Below, in pieces: positions 55,826 through 64,000 of a stretch of 64,000 nucleotides of DNA. A program made the translations under genes and the position numbers. Origin of the DNA: Larix kaempferi (lineage: Eukaryota > Streptophyta > Pinopsida > Pinales > Pinaceae); contig BSBM01000711.1 in NCBI GenBank assembly GCA_027924585.1, forward strand, positions 6,893,001 to 6,957,000, in the 5' to 3' direction. Position 1 is the stretch's first letter. The number at the start of each line of letters is the position of its first letter. Under the pieces are notes generated by a model, which searched no databases, was not told the DNA's origin, and saw only the letters and a program-made list of their open reading frames with translations.

Positions 55826-56670
55826 GAAGGATGACTTCCAAGATAGAACCCATTGTTTTGAATGGACACAATTATGCAATCCAAGCACTAGATATGGAGA
55901 ATTTGTTGAATAGAAAGGGACTGTGGAAATATACGAAGGTCGTTATTCCATATCCAATGGAGGATTAGGATAAGTTTTTCATCAATTAAAGAAGGATGAG
56001 GTTGTTGGGGTCATCACAACCTACATTTCAAGGGATATTCTCTTTAATACAAGCAAGATCAATTATCCTCATGTCGTCTGGAGTAAGTTGAATTCATTGT
56101 TCAATAAGGTTAATAAAAGTCAAGTAATGCATATAGAGAAATATTTGATCTCTCTAGAACCCCACTCCTTCAAAAAGATTGACGACTATTTATCTCACAT
56201 CAAGGAGCTATAGTTGAAATTGGTAAAATGTGGTCAGGGTTTTCAGAAGAAGGATGGATAGCTCATTGAACTAGTCTTGATGAATCCGAGGACACCTTAT
56301 GATGTGTTCTTCTCCTCCTTTCATACCAATTGGATTTTGCACAAGCAATATGAGAAAGACTTCACCTTTGATATCTTATGTGATTTGTTGATTAAACACC
56401 AACAAAAGTTTCTTGAAGAAGGGAAGCTTGGTAGCAAACATCAAGCTTACTTGATCAAAAGCAAGGTTAAGAAAAACTATAAAGAACATGGTTGACCAAA
56501 TCATTGACTAGAATGTATCGACCAACCTACTAAAGGAAATACTGAGAGTCGACATTGATGAAGAAGAAAACATATCATTACTATGGAAAGGTAAGACATA
56601 TTGAGAAAACCTACTAGAAGACGAAGGACTTGGAAGAAAAGGTCAAGAATCTTAAGTATGGTGCATCGAC
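55826..56670 (+). pseudogene. Copia H gag
   Basis: Near the start IEPIVLNGHNYAIQALDMEN gives the usual copia Gag entry (L-N-G-x-N-Y). Downstream there is PRTPYDVFFSSFHTNW and the segment FDILCDLLIKHQQKF. Frames shift repeatedly; no zinc knuckle is readable. Confidence 0.75.
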
Positions 56671-56677
56671 TAGTTAG

Positions 56678-57310
56678 TTGATCAATTTAACTACTGAAAA
56701 ATTTACCATTTTTGTCAGCACTTCTAATGCATTACAATCTCGTACCAATCAAACGGAATGGGTAGTCAATTCTGGTTATACTCATCATATGGATAAGGAT
56801 GCTTCTCTATTCTCATCCTTGAGTGGAGCTCCAGAACAGAATATTTATGTAGCTGATGATTATGCTCTAAAAATTGGTGGAAGTGGCGATGTTGAATGTC
56901 AGCATGGTTGAATATCCAATTTCTATCATGTGCCTAGCTTGAGTGCAAATTTATTGTCGATTGATCAACTTACACAGACCAAGAATACCTTTTAGATTTG
57001 GTCATATCACTTTATTGTAAAGGATATAAGGCTTGGGGGATAAATTGTTGCTTCAGGATATCTATATACCAAAGATATACTTTACAAGTTTTGTGATTCT
57101 CCTAAACCAACTAGATTGACTGGATCGACTGCACTCATTGCTTAGACTAATGGCGGAATTCAAATTTGGAATGAATGATTTAGACATCTGAACTTTCAAA
57201 GTTTGAAGATAATTGTAAAAAAAAATATGTTTATTGGTCTCCCAAAGGTTTTTCCACATGATGGAGTTTGTAGAGGATACATTCTTGGAAAGCATCATTG
57301 GGAACCCTTT
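56678..57310 (+). pseudogene. Copia H protease and GAG-pre-integrase
   Basis: EWVVNSGYTHHMDKDASLF has Asn where the catalytic Asp should be (usual VDSGCTHHM). It continues YVADDYALKIGGSGDVE, VPSLSANLLSIDQLTQ, and in the pre-integrase zinc region FRHLNFQSLKIIV. Confidence 0.83.
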
Positions 57311-57990
57311 GATTCCGAGAAAGAATGGTGAGCAAAATAATGACTATAAATTGTTCACAATTATCTATGTTGCATGAAAAAACCCCCATTAGCAGGTGCA
57401 AATTATATTTTGACCTTCATTGATGATTTCTCTATATTTACATGGGCATATTTCTTGAAGAATAAGAGTCACGTCTTTGAAAAATTCAAGGAATTTAGGG
57501 CATTGTCTAAAACGCAATGTGGTTGACCCATCAAATGTTTGAGATCATAAAATGGTGGTAAATATGTGAGTTAGCAATTTGAAGAATATCTCTTGAAAAA
57601 TGGCATTTCTTGGTAGATATCTATCCCTCACACCCTTCAGCAGAGTGGAGTTATAGAGAGGAAGAATCGGACTTTTGTAGAAATGGCCCGGAGCCTACTG
57701 TAGACCAACTATCTTCCAACTAAATTTTGGGCAGAAGTTGTTTATTGTTCAAACTATCTCATAAACCTTGATCTAGCTAGATCCATCTGCAACATGACTC
57801 TGTTAAAGAAGTGGAATGGAATGAAAACCTATGTAGGACACCTAAGAGCCTTTTGGATGCGTTGCTTGGGCGCATATCAACAATAACTGCAGGAAGAAAT
57901 TGGATGCAAAGAGTCATGCTCATATCATGATGGGCTATTCTGATGAATCAAAAGACTACTGATTATTTGAACTTGTCAAACAATAGATCA
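57311..57990 (+). pseudogene. Copia H integrase
   Basis: ANYILTFIDDFSIFTWAYFL contains the first-acid region. The second is in KCLRS*NGGKYVS and the Glu in QQSGVIERKNRTFVEMARSL, followed by TKFWAEVVYCSNYLINL. Several stops (TGA, TAA and TAG). Confidence 0.85.
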
Positions 57991-58339
57991 TTTTGAGCAG
58001 AAATATGGCTTTGATGAGAAAATTTTAGGTAATAAGTTGTTGAATTCTTCTTCTAGTCTATTGCACAATGATCCTTTCGATATTGTTGAATAAATTGGAT
58101 CGATTGTACCCTTCTTTGGAGCCTCGATTGGAATGATGAATTTTACTCTTGATTTGTCTGGTAGTTGATCTACCTTGACTAAATATGTTGACACAATGAC
58201 TCATTCGACTAGAAAACACTGACCTAAATCATCGTCGACTTATCTACCTCAGTGGGATTCTAAAACAATTGAAAGCTACTAGATCAGATGTTGGAGATGA
58301 TAGTATTGGTCAAGAGAATCGCAATTAGAAATAGCATGG

Positions 58340-59290
58340 GAGTGTTGCATTGATGGCACATGTCCTTGAAACTTATGATCATGACACTTATGTTGATTCT
58401 CAGGGAGTACTTAAATGGGAATATGATATGGCTGTTGAAATTGATTCCCTGAAGAAGAATCATATTTGGGAACTCGTTCCTCAACCGCTAGGAAAGAATG
58501 TTGTGAAGTGTCAATGGGTCTATATGACCAATTTACTTCTGATGGTGTTGTTGAACACCACAATGATTTTTTGGTATCCAATGGATTCTCTTAGCAAGAA
58601 GGCATCGAATACACTAAAACATTTTCCATGTTGCAAAGATAAACTATGTTCGATTGGTTCTTTCCCTTGCTACTCATTTTTTATGGCAACTTCAACAAAT
58701 GGATGTTAAAAATGTTTTTCTTCATGGAGACTTGTCTAAAGAAATTTATATATTGGAACAACCTCCTAGTTTTGTGACATATTCTGGTTTTTTTGTCATC
58801 TCAATAAGTCATTGTATGGTTTGAAATAGGCACCTCGTGCTTGGTATGAGAATATTGACCATTTCTTTATCAATCTTGGCTTCAAACGTTGTGAATTTGA
58901 TCATAGTATTTATCTATTACATGATCATGGTAATACTTTGATTATGGAATTATATGTTGATGATTTAGTCATAACTCGAAATAATGTCAATTTGATTTTG
59001 GGTATGAAGAAACAATTTGCAGATACCTTTGAAATGAATGATCTTGGTCTGTTGCATTTCTTTCTAGGAATTCAAATTTTACAAATGGATGATAACATAT
59101 TTATTTCTCAACCAAAATATGATTTGGATCTTTTGAACTTATTCAATATGGATGATTGTAATTATTGTGCTACACCTTATCAATCGAGTGTAAAGTTGTC
59201 GAAATACTGTGACTATCCACGAGTTAACACCACTCTTTATCGATATTTGTTTGGTAGCCTAATTTACATAACTCACATTTAGTCTAATCT
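58340..59290 (+). pseudogene. Copia H reverse transcriptase
   Basis: Starts WEYDMAVEIDSLKKNHIWEL, VPQPLGKNVVKCQWVYM. After a damaged middle comes the catalytic ELYVDDLVITRNN with intact YVDD, then MNDLGLLHFFLGIQI and YRYLFGSLIYITH. The open stretch 58938-59282 is the best-kept part. Confidence 0.88.
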
Positions 59291-59419
59291 CCATTTTCCT
59301 GTTAGTGTGTTTTTTCAATTCATGCAGGATCCTCGAGAAAGCCACTAGAAAGATGCAAACATAATTTTTTTCTATATTAAAGGAACTTATCAATATGTTA
59401 TTAAGTATTGTCGCACTAC

Positions 59420-59900
59420 TTCACCAATTCTGACTGGGGAGGTGACATTGACAACCAAAAGTCAAGTTCTAGATATGTGTTTCAACTGAGTTCCCAACCC
59501 TTGATCTGGTCATATGAGAAACAAAAGTAGTCTCCCTTTCGACTACAGAAGTAGAATATCGTGGATTTTTCAATGTAGGTGCAAAGGCAGTTTGGATTTA
59601 ACAAATTTTAGAGGAGCTTGGATTTCCAGTTCTGACCTCGATTGTTATCCATTTTGAAAATCAGAGTACAACATAGGTTTCTAATAATCATGTTGCTCAC
59701 AACAAAATTAAGCACATTGAACTTCATGTTCACTATTTGAGATATTTAGTACAAGACAATGTTGTCTCGCTTGTTTATTGTAGGAGATATGATAAAATTG
59801 TAGATATATTTATGAATCCTACATACCAAAAGATAAGTTTGTAAAAATTCATCCTATGCTTGGGATTCAAGCAACTGCAATTATGGGCGGTGTTCAGAGA
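59420..59900 (+). pseudogene. Copia H RNase H
   Basis: KVVSLSTTEVEYRGFFNVGA, ILEELGFPVLTSIVIHFENQ, HNKIKHIELHVHYLRYLVQD follow the copia pattern. Four or more stops. Confidence 0.83.
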
Positions 59901-59946
59901 ACATAATTTCACCTCCTGAAACTCCATAGCATTGTGTTAAGGGGGG

Positions 59947-60433
59947 TGTTGAAACCTAAGGTTATGCGGGTCCATCACGTCTCTGGATATTTTGGATACA
60001 GCTAATCAAAGGACATAAGTCAACTAGCAGAGTATTTGATTAGAGGATCAACTAAGCGGTCGACTAAATGGTCAACTTAACGGTTGATGAGGCCTTGGAC
60101 GGCTTGAATAGAGTAGACGACTAAACTATGGGACGTTGTGGATTTTGTGGAAACGGTTAGAACCAAGGACCCCTATTTGTGGACCAAATCCTCCTCACTT
60201 CAAGGAATTTTGTTAAATATTGAGACTATATAGGAATGACCCTATGGGTTGTGTCTATATATTGAAAGATGTTCGAATCATGTGTTGATAATGCATTGTG
60301 ATAATCTGATCGTAATGCATTGTGATTAAGTGTTGTAACAGTGTCTTTAGACACCACCTCTTTTCTTTGAATATAATTCCCTGTTACTATTTTATTTTTT
60401 GTTATATGGTTCATATGAAGAGGTCCCCCAATG
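59947..60433 (+). repeat. Copia H 3' LTR (487 bp)
   Basis: Begins TGTTGAAACC after GGGGGG. Its right end and the ATGTC target copy fit G's reading frame exactly. Confidence 0.92.
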
Positions 60434-60438
60434 ATGTC

Positions 60439-60909
60439 ATCCCTAGTACTTAGTCCTCCAAACTACACTAGAGACTTTATGATTTACTTGGCTTCTATCA
60501 AATCCACTTTAGGGATGGTTTTGGTACAAGAAGATGATTTCTCCCAAGAGCACATTGTGTATTATCTTAGTAAGGGTCTTGCAAGCCCTGAATATATCTA
60601 TTCCTATGCAGAGAATTCCCCCTTGGTAATGGTTCATTTTATCCAATAATTTAAACATTTCATACTTCCAAGGAAAACATTTGTGGTGGCAAATGATAAT
60701 CCAATGCAACATATCTTGTCCCACAAACTTGTCAAGGGAAAATATTTGAAATGGATAGTCATCCTACAAGAATTTGATATTGAATTCATTAATGAAAAAT
60801 CCAAGAAGTTCTTAGCTTTTGTTGATTTAATGCCTGAATTTTCGTGTGATGAATATGGAACTATAGGTGCGGAATCCATTACAAATGAACATTTGTTCCT
60901 CATTGCATA
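60439..60909 (+). pseudogene. Element G RNase H
   Basis: Resumes G after H: FMIYLASIKSTLGMVLVQED, EHIVYYLSKGLASPEYIYSY, then PMQHILSHKLVKGKYLKWIV, LQEFDIEFINEKSKKFLAF. It is among the better preserved parts of G, with one stop (near 60647). Confidence 0.9.
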
Positions 60910-61006
60910 ATTTTCTCCTTGGTATGGAACCATTGTTGAATATCTTCAAACCCAACAGATCGATGCTCAATTTTCTAGTGTTGAGTGGCATTACATTCGA
61001 CATCAA
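60910..61006 (+). pseudogene. Element G RNase H-integrase spacer
   Basis: About 100 bp of G left of copia I (ends FDIKH). Continues at 62596. Confidence 0.55.
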
Positions 61007-61011
61007 GCATG

Positions 61012-61064
61012 TGTTGGGTGTGTTATATCTCTTCACATGGTGGCTGCGTGTACACCACGATCCC
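61012..61064 (+). repeat. Copia I 5' LTR remnant
   Basis: Starts TGTTGGGTGTGTTATATCTC and is nearly identical to the 3' LTR start for about 53 bases, then diverges abruptly. Confidence 0.88.
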
Positions 61065-62169
61065 CAAGAATGTGGTATCAAAAGTTTGATACTTATATAC
61101 TGGGACTTGGTTTCTCAAGAAGCAAAGCTGATCACTGTGTTTATTTCAAACTAATTGTGATCATTTTATTTATGTGATATTGTATGTTGATGATATGTTT
61201 CTAATTGGAAACAACAAGGAAATCATCAAGGATGTCAAAAATCAGTTGTCATCTGAATTTGACATGAAATATCTTGGTGCTGCAAATTTTATTTTGGGCA
61301 TGGAAATAAAAAGAGATCGAGAAAACAAAAAACTCTGGTTGAATCAAAGGAAATATGTTGAGACAATATTGAAGAGGTTTAATATGCAGGAAAGCAAACC
61401 AGTGAAGGTGCCCATTCCTGTAGGTGTAAGGTTATCTGTAGAACAGTGTCCCACGACACAAGAAGAGGTAGAGGACATGTCTCATGTTCCCTATGCTAGT
61501 GCTGTTGACAGTTTGATGTATGCCATGGTCTGTACTAGACCAGATAAAGCCCATGTAGCGGGAGTTTTGAGCAGATATATGTCAAAACCAGGAAAGGAAC
61601 ATTGGACTGCAGTAAATAGGGTCTTCAGGTATTTGTGTGGCACTACAGATTTTGCAATCTGCTACCAATGAAGACCCGGACTAAACAGAGAGATAGATAT
61701 ACAAGGATTTGCTGATGCTGACTGGGTTGGAGATATTGATCACAGAAGATCTACAAGTGGCTACGTTTTTAATCTATTTGGAGGAGCAATTAGGTGGATG
61801 AGTAGAAGACAAGCTGTAGTTGCACTCTCAACTACAGAAGTTGAATACATGGTAGCTACCCATGCAAGTAAGGAAGTTGTATGGTTGTAAAGGTTGTGTT
61901 CAGGTATTGGTTTTGTTCAGAATGCAGTGAAGATAGGCTGTGATAGCTCAAGTGCAATATTTCTGGAAAAGAACCCTACTTATCACTCGAAGACAAAGCA
62001 CATTGATGTGCAGCACCATTTCATCAGAGACATGATTGAAAAAAACAAAGTGTTGCTAGAGAAGGTTGATACTTTGGAAAATGTTGCAATCTCTTTGACT
62101 AAGTCTGTGAGTACTCAGAAGTTCTCTTGGTGTAATGAGAACATGGGCATTGCTTCCCTGAACTATTGA
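61065..62169 (+). pseudogene. Copia I RT (C-terminal half) and RNase H
   Basis: Enters RT just before the palm motif. After a frameshift near 61150 comes YVILYVDDMFLIGNN with intact YVDD, then YLGAANFILGMEIKRDR, NQRKYVETILKRFNMQ, HVPYASAVDSLMYAMVCTRP. RNase H has GFADADWVGDIDHRRSTSGY, VVALSTTEVEYMVATHASKE, KTKHIDVQHHFIRDMIE. It ends at 62169. From 61150 on only two in-frame stops (TGA at about 61669, TAA at about 61888) break one frame. Confidence 0.93.
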
Positions 62170-62201
62170 AGTCATAAATTTCTCCTATATGTGAAGAGAA
62201 C

Positions 62202-62215
62202 AACAAGTGGGAGAA
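62202..62215 (+). promoter_or_regulatory. Copia I polypurine tract
   Basis: ACAAGTGGGAGAA directly before the 3' LTR, the classic copia form. Confidence 0.88.
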
Positions 62216-62590
62216 TGTTGGGTGCGTTATATCTCTTCACATGGTGGTTGCGCGCACACCATGATTCCTTGCCCATTGCTTTTTTCTTTTTTTGTGATTT
62301 CGGCCCATTGTATTCTATCTAATCCCGGTAAAGGGATTAGGGTTGTAACATAATTTCGGGTAAACGAATTAGGGTTTTAGATGATGCGAAATATCATATA
62401 TTGTATTGTAAATGGCTGAGTAAACACATAATGAAAGGAGTTGTGTGGCTCTAAGTTTTGCTGGTTTTTTTCTCGGTTAAGGGTTTCCAGGTGAAAATCT
62501 CTATGTTATGCGCGTGCCATTGTGTATTTTCTGTTAATGCTTAAGAATCTGTATGAGTTTTTACTACATTGTTAAGGTTTAAAACTTACA
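62216..62590 (+). repeat. Copia I 3' LTR (375 bp)
   Basis: Begins TGTTGGGTGCG, ends AACTTACA, and is flanked by GCACG. Short repeated AATTAGGGTTnTA phrases lie near 62335 and 62370. Confidence 0.92.
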
Positions 62591-62595
62591 GCACG

Positions 62596-63757
62596 AAGAT
62601 AGCCCATCATTGGGGACACTTTGTATCATCAAGGAATTGACTTAATATTATGACATTGTTTAGTTCACACAAAATAAAATCAATTTTTGAATGATTGCCA
62701 TGTTCGATCATGTGGCAGTCATATTTCTATGTTTTCTACGTCTCAGAAGATATTGCATGTAGGATACTTTTGGCCCATGCTCTTTAAAGATTGTATCAAT
62801 ACCATCAAAAAGTGTCATACTTATCATATTTATACAAGTAAAATGCATGTTCATCCCACTCTATTACATCCTATGGTGACCATGGGTACATTTTCAAAAT
62901 GGCCAATTATTTTATGACATGCAATCCTCCTTCAATTGATGGAAACCACTACATCTTAGTGGCAGTGGAATACTTCGCCAAGTGGGATCAAGAGATGCAT
63001 ACATTCAATAAATCAACCAAAACCACAACATAATTTTTTCCAACCATGTCATAACTAGTTTCGATGTGCCAAAAGAGATCGTTATTGATAATGACTCTCA
63101 TTTTAGGAACTCCTTCATGGATGAACTCACTGCTAAGTTAGGATTGCGACAGTATTTTTCCTCGCCATATTACCCTCAATGTAATGGTCAAGTAAAATCC
63201 ATCAAAAAGGTTTTGAATACCATGATGCAACGAATGGTGAACAAGAAAAAAATTAACTAGCACTTGATGTTGTTTTCCAGTCTCTGGGTGTATTGTACCT
63301 CGGCTAAGAATGCAACTAGTTCACTCCTTTTTAAATGGTTTACAGAGAGGAATTTGTGTTGTTGATTGAATATGAAATCCCATTGTTAAAATTGGATATT
63401 GAAATCCTATCTAACACTTCTGTAGAAGAAGAGAGACTTCCCCATCTTCATTATATTGATGAAACTCAAGCAGAGGCATTTTTTAATGCAAAAGCACAAA
63501 AGAGATGGGTCAAGACCCAATATGAAAAAACTTTCCATCCTTGAGTATTCTCTGAAATTGATTTTATTTTATTTTATTTTATTTTATTACCAAGACCATG
63601 AAAAAATAGGGGCAGGGAAATTTGAACCAAGATGGTATGGCCCACTTGTTGTCAAAACTATGTTAAAACAAGGAGCTTATGAGCTAGTGAACTATGATGG
63701 GGAACCACTATTAGAGATTAGGAATGGTCTCTATATAAATAAATACTCCGCATAGGC
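62596..63757 (+). pseudogene. Element G integrase
   Basis: Resumes G with the zinc region (ILHVGYFWPMLFKDCINTIK, KCHTYHIYTSK), then the first-Asp region in a shifted frame. The second Asp is in EIVIDNDSHFRNSFMDEL, and the Glu position reads Lys in NGQVKSIKKVLNTMMQRM. The C-terminal part follows in another frame: NAKAQKRWVKTQYEKTF, an (ATTTT)n run, then EPRWYGPLVVKTMLKQGAYE and a stop at about 63757. Two of three catalytic acids are lost or out of frame. Confidence 0.88.
63561..63588. repeat. (ATTTT)n microsatellite within G integrase
   Basis: About five and a half ATTTT units, placed between two integrase segments, so slippage probably contributed to the frame loss. Confidence 0.9.
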
Positions 63758-64000
63758 ATTGATAGCCTCGCATCACTTGTTGTATTATGTTGTATTTTTT
63801 ATACAGACTTTTGTGCAATTGTTGTTTCAAGCACACACTTATCTTGCTTGGTTTTTGGCTTGGAAAATCTCACAAGAGACTTTCACTTATCTAAGATATG
63901 TAGATGGCACCATTCATAGCTCACAGAACATTGCTTTCACCAGATGGGTGATATTTTCACCTACCAAACATCTATTATGTTCAGGAGGTATATTTCTCAT
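63758..64000 (+). other. Region 3' of G integrase
   Basis: About 240 bp with no recognised feature. It is probably the untranslated region upstream of G's 3' LTR, which would lie beyond the window. Confidence 0.45.

Larger units (their letters stand above)
55219..60433 (+). mobile_element. Ty1/copia element H inserted in G
   Basis: LTRs 55219-55689 and 59947-60433, TSD ATGTC at 55214-55218 and 60434-60438. PBS-like TAGTATCAAAGC follows the left LTR and a PPT (TTAAGGGGGG) precedes the right LTR. Gag, protease, integrase, RT and RNase H are all recognisable in copia order over 4.3 kb, but every domain has stops. The LTR termini are mutated (TC at the left start; TG for CA at the right end). 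Confidence 0.93.
61012..62590 (+). mobile_element. Truncated Ty1/copia element I inserted in G
   Basis: TSD GCATG (61007-61011) and GCACG (62591-62595), one transition apart. Only the first ~53 bases of the 5' LTR survive (61012-61064); they match the start of the complete 3' LTR (62216-62590). The sequence then jumps into the 3' half of pol, so PBS, gag, protease and integrase are deleted. The remaining RT-RNase H is well preserved. Confidence 0.93.
49561..64000 (+). mobile_element. Old Ty3/gypsy element G (interrupted by H and I)
   Basis: Plus-strand order: gag, protease, RT (to 55213), copia H, RNase H (60439 on), copia I, integrase (62596 on). Removing H with one ATGTC rejoins DLMS with SLVLSPPNYT in frame. 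Removing I rejoins the RNase H to integrase spacer. The element is more decayed than A or B and belongs to a different gypsy group, judged by its protease. Both ends are uncertain; the right end probably lies outside the window. Confidence 0.8.

Noticed and set aside
1-64000. tRNA, rRNA, organelle insertions or intact host genes
   Set aside because: Nothing convincing seen on reading both strands; a tRNAscan and BLASTX search would be needed to exclude short or intron-broken genes.

Overview
This 64-kb window looks like plant nuclear DNA from a large, repeat-laden genome. A gymnosperm-like giant genome is my inference; the species cannot be read from the sequence. Almost everything recognisable is LTR retrotransposon: Ty3/gypsy and Ty1/copia polyproteins, LTR pairs, 5-bp target-site duplications (TSDs), primer-binding sites and polypurine tracts. 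I found no intact host gene, tRNA, rRNA or CRISPR array. All coding remnants carry stops or frameshifts, so the window is an archaeology of nested insertions.

Region 1 (911-25448, minus) is one gypsy element, A. It has 1.56-kb LTRs and a perfect TSD TACAT. Reading leftwards the order is 5' LTR, PBS, gag with about five CCHC zinc knuckles, protease, a second Gag-like domain, reverse transcriptase, RNase H, integrase, a long extra ORF of about 970 codons, and the 3' LTR. Gypsy element B (6613-14140, plus, two 813-bp LTRs, TSD ATGAT) sits inside A's integrase. B is a relative of A that lacks RT, RNase H and the extra ORF but keeps gag, protease and integrase. A 3.55-kb LTR-like insertion, C (17359-20907), interrupts A just after the protease.

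Region 2 (25.4-39.3 kb) holds a decayed copia LTR and leader with an integrase scrap (J, 26611 to about 28730). Next comes a minus-strand gypsy element F (28962 to about 31935) with separate deletions in RT and integrase and only its 3' LTR. A block of tandem arrays follows, including six copies of a CTCAAGC/GCTTGAG hairpin. The region ends with a possible giant 5.7-kb LTR (E, 33581-39301) containing a very degenerate tandem array.

Region 3 (39640-49231, minus) is copia element K. It is interrupted by a 286-bp insertion with a perfect 10-bp TSD (M) and by a 4.07-kb non-coding insertion with TSD CAATA (D, probable solo LTR). K itself lies in a short ~150-bp tandem repeat.

Region 4 (about 49.7 kb to the right edge, plus) is an old gypsy element G with gag, protease, RT, RNase H and integrase. 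It is split by copia H (55219-60433, TSD ATGTC) and by a truncated copia I (61012-62590, TSD GCATG/GCACG).

Recurring signals: in-frame stops in A, B and F are mostly TAG where the related copy has glutamine, as expected from C-to-T decay of methylated CAG sites. By eye, A's LTRs differ more than B's, which agrees with the nesting order. Identity percentages are rough reading estimates, not computed alignments.
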